In this document: one piece after another, positions 24,333 through 35,218 of the stretch
Position numbering within the stretch: the stretch's first letter is position 1
Layout: every line of letters begins with the position of its first letter
NCBI GenBank assembly: GCA_963920765.1
Contig: OY987244.1
Location: 14,696,501-14,760,500, forward strand
Reading direction: 5' to 3'
Source of the DNA: Ulota crispa
Lineage: Eukaryota; Streptophyta; Bryopsida; Orthotrichales; Orthotrichaceae
DNA: 64,000 nt
The notes under the pieces: model-generated
Told to the model about the DNA's origin: nothing
Databases searched by the model: none
What the model saw: the letters and a program-made list of their open reading frames with translations, nothing else
Program-made: the position numbers and the translations under genes

Positions 24333-25439
24333 TGGGTGGCTCGCCGCACGCGGAGCGTGCAGCTTTGGAGGAAAGCTACATGCGATGCGGTGCTTGTAAT
24401 TTTTCTAGTGTTTGGATCGTGGAGAGGGGAGTTAGAATGCAGGGGTCGTGCAGGTGGGGTGCTGCCACTCGCCCGGTACCCAGCACGGGTTGTTTGAAAG
24501 GAGTGATTCGTAGATTGTCCCCCCTCCGGGGACGAGCCTCTCTGTACATTCTTCTGCCAAGAGGCTGGCTTTGTGCTCTCTTGTTTGGGGGCGCGAGGGA
24601 GGCGTGCACATGATGTCATGTACCATTAGCCCAGATTATCTGTGATGAAAAAAAGCCCATTCTTTTGCATGCATTGTGGGACGCGCTGTTGCTGGAATCT
24701 GTTTGTCGTGGGCGCTGCGGTGCGCGGGCGACCTGGTCCCCGGGACACCGCGAGTCGCTCTCCTCTTGCTCTGGAGCAACTCTCGAGCCTGTGTGATCGT
24801 TAGTCTATAAATTTTGAATCCTTATGGGTCACATTCGACCTTGAGCAACTTTCTAGTGAGTTTTAACTTGTTCAGAATTTGTCCAGTGTTAAGTGTTGCA
24901 CGTTTTGAATCCATCTCAGCATTGGTTCGAGGATTATGTATGAATGTGTATTAGTTCGATTTGAGGTTTAGTTTTCTGGAGGCACAGTAGGAATTGTGCT
25001 GCGAGTGGTTGGCTAAGCGAGTTAATTTTACATGTCATGAATGAGTATATTCGTTGGAATCTTGGTGATTTTATTGGAGCATCTATTGGCAGTGCTTGAA
25101 GTTTATAGGTTCATCTTTTGAAACTACTATGCTACACTAAGTGTATGCGAGTGTGATTTTGTAATCTAGAAGTTTATGTGGAGACATTAGATTATTTTTC
25201 ATGAGTAAGAATGATCCTTGTCGGTACCTTAAAAAGGAATGCTCAGAGGTTTGTTGTTTTGTTTTATCTTTGTCGGAATGTGTTTTGGTTTTTTGTATGA
25301 TTGACCACTATAGTTATAGAGTTGATTGATCTAAAATTGATTGCACTTTGGATTCTTTTTTGGTCGTGATACCTCGTAGTTTTGAGTTGGGGGTATTGTT
25401 CCTAGTTTGACTTGAAGGTGATTCTTTTCTGAATATTGC
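24333..25439 (+). other. EAF1-like 3' region and downstream intergenic DNA
   Basis: GC-rich sequence continues to about 24,790 and probably includes the 3' UTR; no unambiguous polyadenylation signal could be fixed. Beyond it the sequence becomes AT-rich. No further gene is seen. Confidence 0.4.
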
Positions 25440-25710
25440 GTTTAGGCTGCCCGCACTAATTTCTCAACATTTTTCTCTATGTAAATACTTACTGATACTA
25501 CCATAAATTTTGTCGCGAATTATTGAAATAAGCAATTTCAACAAAAGCAAGAGCGCGGCAACAATAACAATGCTGTAGAAAAAAACTACGCCGAAAAAAA
25601 ACTCAGCAGCATCCAAGTCAAAGACCACGTGAGATCCTAATATCTAAAGAGTTGCATGCACCTCCAAGTGGCCAAGTCATGAGGTAATGTATGTCACTCT
25701 AACTGTTAAC
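25440..25710. repeat. Dispersed repeat family D, copy A
   Basis: Shares about 270 bp with copies at 31091-31390 and 40005-40310: an ACTAATTTCTYRACATTT start, an internal run of AACAATAAC-type words, then AGAGTTGCATGCACCTCC and CCAAGTCATGAGGTAA. No terminal inverted repeat was found. It could be a SINE-like or solo-terminus repeat; class unknown. Its tail words (GCACTATTTAGTGTAG) reappear near 26473, so this copy may be interrupted. Confidence 0.6.
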
Positions 25711-26500
25711 CCTTATGTGCGTAGGCTATTTTCACCAAAATTAGAGTTTTGGGAGATCTACAATTTTAATGTATCTTATTTCAATCAACTAAGATGATTC
25801 ACAAAAAGTGACCATTGAAAACAGTGGTACTTCTACTTAGAAAACAACTTGCCTATGTTAGGATCAATTGATTGTGGGAGATGGGAGTTATAACATTTGA
25901 TTAAACATGTGATGGCAAAATCTCAAATTTTGGCAGGTAGTTGCTATTTAATGATTTTTACCAAATTGTAGAAGACTTTGATTAATCTCAATTTTGGTAA
26001 GTAGCAAATCAGATGAGAATGCACACTTACAAATTATTGAAGATTGTAATTTTTTTTATGTTAAGGTTTAGGGCTTCATACTGCTATTGAGTAGAAAGCA
26101 ATGATCAATGCACTTGGTGAGGGTTGCCACAACAAGGGCCTAGAACATGCTTGAACCCTTGCCGGTAAATTTCCTCCTACCACAAAGCACACGTAAGGAA
26201 GCTTGCTATGGGTATTGACCGGTTGTAGCTTGCAAGACACTACTTGCCACCACACCCTATATGATATCTCACCCAATTGAGGCTCTTGAGGCACTTGTTC
26301 AATATTTGGCTTACTTGGTGGTCACTCCACTTACATGGACCACTTGAATGCCTTCATAATTGTAGTTTATAGCAAGATTAAAATAATATATCTACTGCCT
26401 CAAACAAGCCTCTGAAAATCATGTGAGGACACTTTTGATCCTTTGAGGGCGTTCAAGGAAGCAATTTGAATGCACTATTTAGTGTAGATGGTGTATTGCA
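25711..26500. other. AT-rich intergenic DNA
   Basis: No gene seen. The last 40 bases resemble the tail of repeat family D. Confidence 0.4.
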
Positions 26501-27397
26501 CGTGTGTACTTCAGTACAATACCACTTAGTATTGATAGATAGAACCTGTTTTGGCATTCCAAAGAAGTTTGTATTACAAAAAATGTAAAGGTCAATTTAA
26601 TCTCATATTTTTGGTATAAGATTCTCATGCAATCCCAATTGACCATACCAAATCTTGGTTACTAAAAACCAAAATCCTATTTTTGGTAAGTTGTTTTGTG
26701 TCAAAATCATGGTTTTACAAGAAAGTTGATTAAAACATATTGGTGACGAATTTTTGAGATTTGATGGCATGGATGGGTAGGAGACATCCATATGCACATC
26801 TTTCCTTTTAACAAATATCTTCAAAAAGTTTAAAATTTTGTCAATAGAGGTTAAAATGCTCAAGTGATCATGACCAAATTTAGTAAAATAGATAATTCTT
26901 CATGGTGATTAAATTGTGCTATTTGACTCACATATTATGATTAAATCTATACCTTTGAACATGTTGATATGTTTATTTTGCCAAAAGCTAATTAAAAAAT
27001 GGAGATATTTATCTTACTAAATTTGGTCATGATCACTTGAGCATTTTAACCTCTATTGACAAAATTTTAAACTTTTTGAAGATGTTTGTGAAAAAGAAAG
27101 CTGTGCGTATGGATGTCTCCTACCTATCCAAGCAATCAAATCTCAAAAATTCATCACCAATATGTTTTAATCAACTTTCTTGTAAAACCATGATTTTGAC
27201 ACAAAACAACTTACCAAAAATAGGATTTTGGTTTTAGTAACTAAGATTTGATATGGTCAATTGAGATTGCATGAGAATCATATACCTAAAATATGAGATG
27301 AAAATGACCTTTACATTTTTTGTAATACAAACTTTTTTGGAATGTCAAAACAAGTCCTATGTATCAATACTAACTGGTACTGTACATAAGTTACACG
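26501..27397. mobile_element. Large foldback element, family F, copy 1
   Basis: About 900 bp in which the left arm (26501-26900) is mirrored by the right arm (about 26985-27397). The arms meet in an AT-rich centre. Conserved words include TAGTATTGATA near the ends, TTGGCATTCCAAAGAAG, and ATGCAATCCCAATTGACC. The same family recurs at 57381-58252, and diverged relatives lie at 55961-56845 and 56940-57310. The mirrored short frames at 26603-26863 and 27037-27237 give nearly the same peptide because of the palindrome. They are not genes unless an arm is a decayed exon. Confidence 0.8.
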
Positions 27398-28405
27398 TTT
27401 GTGGGTCCTGGTGGAAAACCTCACAAGTAAAAATCTGTCCTTATTTCGGAGTCGATCAACTTTTATGTCCTTCCCACACGTGTGCCTGAAGCAAGGTCTT
27501 TGATACCAAATATGCATTTAGATTTTCCATATTCAATCTTCAGGTGGTCAATTTCTAGAACCAAGTGTTATAGATAAGGTGAGAATTTGAGTTCTTTCGA
27601 TAAGGACCCATGTATACGTGTGTACTATATGAAGACCAGAGTTATGTGAATCTACTTTGAAATACTAGACATAGAATAATATTTCAAGTTTGAAAAGTGC
27701 GTGAATTGGTAATTGGGGTCAAACTGCTTGCTTCATGTGAATCGTTCTAAATACAAGTAGAAATTCCAATCATTTAAATGATAGTATAACTCACTAATCA
27801 AACTTAAGTGAAATGTCATTGAGGAGTACGTTAAGTAGGAAGAGAATTGAAACAAATGATTTTAAGTTGATGTGCATTAAAATGATTCTATAGAGGAGAA
27901 AAAATATTTTCTAACAAGGAAAAACATCACAAAAGTTGAGTCCTAATCATATCTCTCATTCAAAGGTTCATATTTACCATTGGAAGAAAGATAATTTTTA
28001 TTATTGAATATAGTAATCTAAACTAGAGTGCAGAAGAAACTACGTTAATGAGCTCAAAATAGTCCAGTTATCCTAAGTAAATGGGGTCTTTTAAAGAAAC
28101 GACCTTCTCAATAGACAAAAAGAAAGTCAAATTTTGCTTGATCGGATCGAAGTTTTTGTAGTGAAATTAAGGTAATTCTGTGGCAAATGGCATTCAAACT
28201 TAATTGGTGTTTGCAATTTTGGTACATAAATTACTCATTAAATACACACCAATTTTTTTTTTAAACTAAGTGCCAAATTCTATTACTCTTACATGAATAT
28301 GCATTAAATCATTTCTATAAGTGCTAAATGAGCAATATATTCACAAAAAATGACTAGTAAAGTCTTTATTGTTTCAAACCTATATTTTTCTAGGCATACC
28401 TTTTA
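27398..28405. other. AT-rich intergenic DNA
   Basis: No gene or structured repeat recognised. Confidence 0.4.
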
Positions 28406-28722
28406 GGGAAAATTTCATGGATACCCTTGAAGTTTGCAATAATTTCATAGATACCCATGCTTTTTAGAAATTTCACAAATACCCTTGGACCAAGATTTTC
28501 AAGAGATTTTTTTGTTTTGTTGTGCATGACACTTCTCTTCTTTCTTTGTGCGCACACTAGTTCTTTTTGTTATGCATGCACACAAAGGAAGAAGGGAAGT
28601 GACATGCACAACAAATAAAAATTCTTGAAAATCTTGGGCCGAAGGTATCTGTGAAATTTCTATAAAAGCAGGGATATCTATGAAATTATTGCAAACTTCA
28701 TGGGTATCCATGAAATTTTCCC
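28406..28722. mobile_element. Mutator-type MITE, copy 2 (9-bp TSD)
   Basis: A 317-bp hairpin element starting GGGAAAATTTCATGGATACC and ending in the reverse complement. It is flanked by TACCTTTTA (28397-28405) and TACTTTTTA (28723-28731), a 9-bp duplication with one mismatch. The terminal arms contain about three imperfect 30-bp units, each with TTTCAT-x-GATACCC. It lies about 320 bp upstream of the NSF N-domain gene. Confidence 0.88.
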
Positions 28723-29040
28723 TACTTTTTAAATGTTTATTAGACGTTGCTACCAAGGAACGGACTTGAGCGGCATTTCGTCACATTACCACCCAGGCCG
28801 ACTGCCAACTCAGCATATGACAGACTCTTACGAACGTCTAACAAATGGAAGCGAGCCACATCAGCACTGAGCTTTCTTACTTGATGAGCAGGCTTTCTCA
28901 AGTATCATGAGCAAGACTTTGCTGCTGTTGCTGCTGCTGCTTAAACTGAGCATTTTTTGCAACGATCTGTACAAGATTTTGAGGAAGAGTTGCCTGAGGG
29001 AAGAGCAGTAGCAAAAGTTCATCTAATCCAGAGAGTAACT

Positions 29041-32000
29041 ATGTCCGGGGAGAGAAACTTGCCCGGCCTGCGGGTCGTCAGCACGCCGTCGCAGGATCTG
29101 GCGCTTATTAATTGCGCCTTCTGCTCGCGCGGTCAATTTTCGCAGTACAAATTGCCCGAGAACGACTATGGCATGTGTCGTGTCAATGAGCAGCTTACTT
29201 TCAAAGTCTGATATCCTTTATATTATCTGTAGTGTTGTGATTATTTTTCTTGCTTGCTTGCAATCGGATTTGATGCTCGTTTCGTTGCATGTTACTCCCT
29301 CTGTCCCTCTAAAAAGCTCCAAATCGTACAGTCATATTTCTTGTACCACTAAAAAGCTCCCTTTTGCTGATTTAGCGTTTGCCATGTTCAATGATCTCAT
29401 GGGATAAGTTAAGCGATTAGAGAACATTACTCTCCTACCAAGTTTGGCTTTGCCAATATGAGGTACCATTGTTGTTATTAATCTTTAAATTATCAATAAT
29501 AAGGAGCTAGTAGCATACACAAATATGATATTTTTTGAATAGAATTTGGGTGTCCAAATGACAACATCAAAACTAGAGATTTTGTATACATTTGGTAGAT
29601 GGTATATTGATTCTAAAATGCATGTGTCACTAGCACAAAGACTTAAAACAGAGTTATTTTTCACAAGGAAGCTTTTTGGACGTTTTTAGAGGGACAGAGG
29701 GACAGAGGGAGTAAATCTGTTTTTCGTACTTTGATAACAAGCTGCATTGATCTCCGTCAAGGTTTCTGTGATCAATTCGGTTTCCTGTTTACTATGTTTT
29801 ACGCAATAGGATCGTCATTTTCAGCTCAAATTCTGTGGAATAGCCAAAGAATCTTGCTGTAGTCTTGATTAGACTGCTGAATGGTGGTTAATGCATCAGG
29901 TTAGAATTTTTGCATTAAATCCAGCTAGTTAGAGTAGCTTCGATCGTAGAATTTGCGTGAGCATCACTATTTGTTTGATTTACTTGCTGGTGGAGGACAG
30001 TGAAGAGGATAATTGTCTGATAATGTGGTCAGTACCTGGTGACTTATATGTTTGGTATTCTGAGATTGTATTTCATAATGCGATATCCGTGACAGCTGTG
30101 TGTAAATGCCTTGACCTAAGATTACGCCGCATGATTCTATTCAAGAGGGTTCTTTGGCTTTAAATGCCATCCAACGGCGATGCTTGAAGGTTTCGAACGG
30201 GGTCTCTGTGTCTGTCGAAAGGTGATCTTGCATCCTGTACTCTTCTGTAGATTCCTTTTAGCTACACTATTTATTGCGTTTATTACATTCAGGTTGTGGG
30301 TGATGGCACGATCAGGGTAACCAAAAAGGACTGCTTAGGTCTAATTTGGCCATACCCATGATACTTTGACTATTTATTATGTCTTACTAGATAATGTTTT
30401 GCAATTTATTTTTTGGTAAGAAGTTGCTTATACTTGTAGATTAGTAAAAAAAAATACACTTTTTCAAATGATGAATGTTATCATGTCCAAATGAGTGATT
30501 TTGTGAGAAGTTTCAAAACTGTCTTGTCTCATCAAAATGAAGTAAAGGACTCATCCGGATGACAAATTTGGTTAGTAGGAATTAGGTTAATGCATGTATA
30601 GTTGTGCAAGCTTCTATAATTCATGATTTTAAAATGTATTAGTCCATACATTATTAAAATTTGTTGTTATGAATTCTTTTAGGGACAATTTCATACAATT
30701 TTTTTCAAGTCCAATAAAGAACATTAAAAATATGTAATTTTTTTTAAATGGCAAAAGCATGCACATATACTTGTTTCTAGGTGCACATATGGTCAAAATT
30801 ATTAAAATGTAAATAATTCATTTTAGGGAGCCATTACAAATTACAAGTCAAAAAAAGTCTTGATCAGGACATTTGGGTTCTAATCACTTTTATGGTGCAA
30901 AAAAAAAAATCAAGAAAGTCCTTTTGATGGAAGGAACACTTTCTAAATGAATGTCTCAACGTAAGGAACACTGAAGAAAAATGTCTCATCACTTGCAAGT
31001 TCAATTTTTTTGCTAAACAAAAGCAAACAGGACTCACAAGTGCAAGAGAAATAATTATCCTATCCAGAGGTCCAACAGGCCCTTTTAGGGGTACCCTGAT
31101 TGTGCCATCACCCTTGTCCCACACTAGTTTCTTGACATTTTACACTACTTAAATACTTAATGTTGCTATAGTAACTTTCATCAAAAACTACTACAATAAA
31201 CAATTTTTAAAGGTCTTAGCAACAATAATGAAGTTGCGAAACAACAAAGTAGTGACAACCAAGTTGTGAAATCCCAGTTTCTAGAGAGTTGCATATGTCT
31301 TCAAGTGACCAAGTCATGAGTCATGAGGTAACTTACTAGGGTAAGGCAACCTAATTGTCAAGGCAACCAAAATGCAATATTTAGTGTAGGTTTAGGGTGA
31401 TTGCAAGAATGACATGTACTGCTTTTTGTCCCCTTGCTGCATGGCGGGTGGTTTTAGGGGTGTATCTTTTGCTTACTAACTTCTTTTCACATGAAAATTT
31501 AGAGGAAGGTTCACATTGAAGCTACAAACCTACTGTAACTTTTTGGATTTTTTTCAAAATCATTCACTAATTTTAAACAATTTATGATACTATGTCTACC
31601 TTGGCTGTTTTGTGGGTTTTCAGTATTGCATTGAGCCAAAAAAAAGGAATTTGATGCCACAAATTTGGGAAGTTGTTCATCATGCATCATTACACATATT
31701 TGCCAAGGGGTTTTAAGAAAATGTAAATTATATGCCCTCCACTTTCCCTCAAAGTGGGTATCCATTGGACAAGCATTAGGGTTTGGAAACAAACATTCTT
31801 GAAAAAGTATTTGTACCAATTGATGCCCCTCACAATGGACCAAAATGAGTTTTTTTGTTTTAATTTTTTGAATTTTTTTACTATTTTCTAAAAATAAAAA
31901 AGGAAATTGCTTTTTTGTTGATGATTTCTGTCCCTTTATTTTTGTGCATAACTTTTAGAATAAAATTTTCCTATGTCTGAATTTGCACGAGTATGCTATT

Positions 32001-33297
32001 TTAAGTGCTTTACAAATTTTCCATATTTTATTTTATTTTTTAAAAATTTATTTCAAAAGCTCATAGGACTTCAGAGTACTACATAATACTAAGGGTGTTT
32101 GACACAAAATTGGCAAGTCATTCTTGCAACTACCCTTTACTCCTATGTGCGATAGTCGACCATGTTTTCCCGATTTAAATGCAATTACATGCACAATGCG
32201 ATGTACGCTATGCGAGTATTCTTCATTTTCTCGTTGCTTAAGTGGATGGAACATAACTCATGTTTTTGGATGTCCAGGTTTGCACTACCATCTGAAAATT
32301 TCAATTTGGTTTTGGTCCAAGCCGAGCTCGATTTTGTGTCCTCGAAAGGCAAAAAACAAGAGACGGTATGCTGAAATTTCACTACCAAAAGCGTTCCCCT
32401 GTTTCCTTCATCTTGTTTCCAGGTTCAAATTGTCTTGAGACGGTGCAAGATCAGTAAGATATAGATTTGTCCTGTTTCATTAGTTGGAGCTGTCAATATC
32501 ATACGATTGTATGTCTTGCATGCAGAGTGATACATCAATTCTTTCTAAGGAGCTTACAAAGAGTTTCTCAGGCCAGGTACACTTATTTTGCGTCTCTCTA
32601 ATTTTGAGTAAGAAGCTCATTTAAAAATATATAAATGTGACTATCACCGGCACTTTTACTTTGTTATAATTTGCCCCGGGGCTGCCTATAACGATATATG
32701 CAATTTCGGTTATTGAGAAGATTTCTAACGAAACTTATGTCTTTGGACGGTACTCCTGTTGAGATTTGTAATCTTACGGCAAAGAAGTGAACACCATATT
32801 ACGTATATTGAGAAAAACAATACATTCTGGGTCTGGGACTTTCACTATTTCTGCCATTATGTACAATTTAGCATATTACAAAAAAATAAGCATGCACATT
32901 CTTGTGCAATAGTGAAGTCTCAGTGATTGCCTCCAAATTTTTCAAATATTTACAACTTTGAGTTATAGCTATGCCTACATTTATTGTATGTAAGATTAAG
33001 GTGGAGTACAAGAAGGTCCCTCTTTTTTTCCCAATTTACGTAATATGATGCCACTGTGGCACGGAAGGCAATGTAGTGTGAAGTTGGACCAAGCTAACTC
33101 TTTGATCATACTTGCAGGTCTTGACAATCAATCAGAAGGTTGGATTTGAGTACTTGGGCACCAACTTCACGTTTAATGTCGTCTCGGTGCTAGTTGATGG
33201 CCAGAGTGAAGGGCAAGGAAACACAGGTCTTTTAACTGATAACACAACCTGGCAGTTTGAAACTCCTGCTAATTCCGGAATTAAGTTTGGCAATTAG
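29041..33297 (+). CDS. NSF N-terminal domain protein, lacking the ATPase domains
   Basis: Five exons with consistent phases: 29041-29205, 30121-30221, 32278-32365, 32526-32576, 33118-33297; 585 nt, 194 aa. NSF is the cytosolic hexameric ATPase that disassembles SNARE complexes; its N domain binds alpha-SNAP. Matches to plant NSF N domain: DLALINCAFCS; SLALNAIQRR; VSVSVERFALPSENFNL; ELDFVSSKGKK; ILSKELTKSFSGQ; TINQKVGFEYLGTNFTFNV; GLLTDNTTWQFETPANSGIK. In full NSF the chain then runs through a linker into the D1 and D2 AAA+ domains. Here FGN and a stop follow GIK, and no Walker A or AAA+ sequence is seen downstream. It could be a truncated, non-functional copy or a genuine N-domain-only protein. 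Exon 1 uses a weak donor (AAA/GTCTGA). The first ATG of this frame is at 29041. Introns 1, 2 and 4 carry transposable elements. Confidence 0.85.
29295..29711. mobile_element. Stowaway-like MITE in intron 1 of the NSF N-domain gene
   Basis: A 417-bp element starting CTCCCTCTGTCCCTCTAAAA and ending in the reverse complement AGGGACAGAGGGAG, with the sub-motif GGGACAGA doubled at the right end. It is flanked by TA on both sides. The CTCCCTC-y-GTCCC terminus and TA duplication are typical of Stowaway (Tc1/mariner) MITEs in plants. Confidence 0.9.
30298..31113. mobile_element. Inverted-repeat element in intron 2 of the NSF N-domain gene
   Basis: Starts GGGTGATGGCACGATCAGGG and ends with the reverse complement of GGGTGATGGCACAATCAGGG, 816 bp. 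TTGT lies directly outside both ends (30294-30297 and 31114-31117), a possible 4-bp duplication. The interior is AT-rich and non-coding. Superfamily not assigned. Confidence 0.7.
31091..31390. repeat. Dispersed repeat family D, copy B
   Basis: Homologous to 25440-25710 and 40005-40310. Shared words include CTAGTTTCTTGACATTT, TTCTAGAGAGTTGCATATG, CATGAGGTAACTTACTAGGG and AATTGTCAAGGCAACC. It directly follows (and overlaps the right end of) the inverted-repeat element in intron 2. Confidence 0.65.
32791..33052. mobile_element. MITE family G, copy 1, in intron 4 of the NSF N-domain gene
   Basis: The left arm begins ACACCATATTACGTATATTG followed by AGAAAAACA. The right arm is its mirror (CCAATTTACGTAATATGATG). 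About 262 bp, AT-rich, non-coding. The same CCATATT-x-GT-TAATTTGGGAAAAA terminus occurs at 36059-36333 and a related one at 51001-51160. The element ends only about 65 bp upstream of exon 5. Confidence 0.7.
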
Positions 33298-33965
33298 AGC
33301 ATGGTGCCACTATGAGACTAAATTCTTAACTTTCTAGATGATCATAGTTACCATGTGCATCATGGTGACTTTGAAATTAAATAAGTATGCAATTTGCCTT
33401 TAGGGCCGCTTTGTGTGTGCTAATTTAGGGCATCCTCAATGCACCCAAGAAGCACGTTTGGCAATGCCGTCCCTTTGGCTGACTTTTCTTTTTTTGAATT
33501 TAATTTGAGTGTATTCTTAAATTTTGTGAAAGATAGCAAACATTTGATGGAATGTATGTAAATCAACTAATATTCAAATCCACAATTTTCTTATGGTTTC
33601 AAAATAAAATTTTGAATGCACTTCAAATAATAATATTTTCATATTCTACTTTGTCATTTATTAAAAGAATAGATTTAATATGCCGGACTTGTTATTGGGG
33701 TGCATTGAGGACGGCCTTACAACATTGAGGTGCCCTTATCTTAGCACCCCCATCTTTTATGTTCTACAACATGTTCCTCCCACAAGTATCCTATGTGAAT
33801 TACATTATACCTTTTTACATTTTCCCATCGTCTTGTTAATAACCAAACCTTTTAAGATATTAATGCTTCCACTTTGGAGATTTACCCTACTGCGATGCAT
33901 GTCTCAATGGACATTTGAAAATTGAATTTGGATTATTGGCCTTGCAAATTATCATGCATATACAA
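33298..33965. other. Downstream of the NSF N-domain gene
   Basis: No D1/D2 exon is recognisable here. AT-rich sequence without clear repeats. Confidence 0.5.
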
Positions 33966-33974
33966 TTAATTGTA

Positions 33975-34528
33975 GGGAAAACATCAAAAATGTCCCTCAG
34001 TTCTTTCAAAATATCAAAATTATCCTTGGTTTTGTGTCAGAATATCAATTATATCCCTGAAAATCTTTGAAAATATCTAATACTTTTAGTTTTTTTTGTA
34101 CCTCTTTAGTGTAAAGTTTTGTAAATATTGAGGTGACAATGGAAATTACAAAAAGTAGATGAAGTTGAATGTAAGTCAAATCTTGGAAGCAAGCTCTTCA
34201 AGCTTTATATATGGTTTTTGCATTTAAGTTTATTGTGACCAAAGCCATAGCATTGACTAAACAACTCACTTTTCTTTATCAATATCTTTGAAGCAAATGT
34301 GACTTACAAAAACTTCATTAGAGGCACAAGAAAACTAAGGGTATTAAATGTTTTAGGGGTACAATTGATATTTTGCCACAAAATCAAAGGTTTAATTGGT
34401 TTTCTAACATAAAATCAAGGGTATTATTGATACTCTAACACAAAACCAAGGGTGTTTTTGACATTTCAAAAAATAAAGGGGTATATTGATATTTTGAAAG
34501 AAATGAGGGGCATATTTTATATTTTCCC
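33975..34528. mobile_element. Mutator-type MITE with tandemly repeated arms (9-bp TSD)
   Basis: A 554-bp element starting GGGAAAACATCAAAAATGTC and ending in the approximate reverse complement, flanked by TTAATTGTA (33966-33974) and TTAATTATA (34529-34537), a 9-bp duplication with one mismatch. The right arm (about 34365-34510) holds about four units of roughly 45 bp, each carrying ACAAAA-y-CAAGGGT and TTGATA-type words. A different family from the 8508/28406 elements but with the same GGGAAAA ends. Confidence 0.8.
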
Positions 34529-34907
34529 TTAATTATACTATGAAGCATCTTCTTTTAGCCTTGGCGGTGACTATATAATATTATATGATAGCTTCTTCTT
34601 TTTTTACCAACTCTAGCAATATATGAGGTAAACTAATGTTGTGTAACCATAGCCAATTAATCTTTTGAGAAAACAGGTTAGCCAGCAAAGTGGAAGAAAA
34701 ATATAATCATGTAAACAAAAGTAATAAAATTCAACCAAAATTGAATTTTAAAAGAAAATTATACTTGGAAAAGCCTTCCTTTGAAGGATATTAGATAGAA
34801 AGAACTTTGTTCAAAAATAAGTCTTATAGTGTTTCCAAGGAAATAGAATACTTTGGCTAAATGGATTGACATGGACAAACACGAGATAAATCATTAGAGA
34901 AAATCTA

Positions 34908-34994
34908 TCCTAATCAAGTGATCCTAATCAACACAAACATGTCCTAATCAATACTACTATGTTCAAAACGTCCTAATCAAGAAGTCCTAATCAA
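34908..34994. repeat. Cluster of five TCCTAATCAA motifs
   Basis: The exact decamer TCCTAATCAA occurs at 34908, 34922, 34942, 34971 and 34985, with irregular spacing of 14, 20, 29 and 14 bp. Either a decayed satellite or a clustered protein-binding motif; no gene is adjacent to favour the latter. Confidence 0.75.
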
Positions 34995-35184
34995 TACAGT
35001 ATTGTTGATTGGGTCCTATTTTCTTGTATTGAATACGGTTTGTCTTGAGTAAAGGCCACTGCCCATTGCATACTTGCAATGAATAAATCTCTATTAAATT
35101 ATGGCACACAAATAACCTTTTTTTATATGAATCAATTTGGGCCATAACAATGAGTAGCGCTACCGTGCATTGCCCTCCCTCCAA

Positions 35185-35218
35185 ATGAAATGGTGTGGAG
35201 TATTCCACACCATTTCAT
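35185..35218. repeat. Short near-perfect palindrome
   Basis: Two 15-bp arms (ATGAAATGGTGTGGA and its complement) around a 4-bp centre. No terminator role is suggested in a plant nuclear context. Confidence 0.7.

Noticed and set aside
28957-29040. Upstream extension of NSF exon 1
   Set aside because: The frame stays open but has no ATG before 29041; NSF homology begins after the ATG.
34908-34994. CRISPR-like spaced repeats
   Set aside because: Only a 10-bp motif at irregular 14-29-bp spacing in a plant nuclear context; not a CRISPR array.
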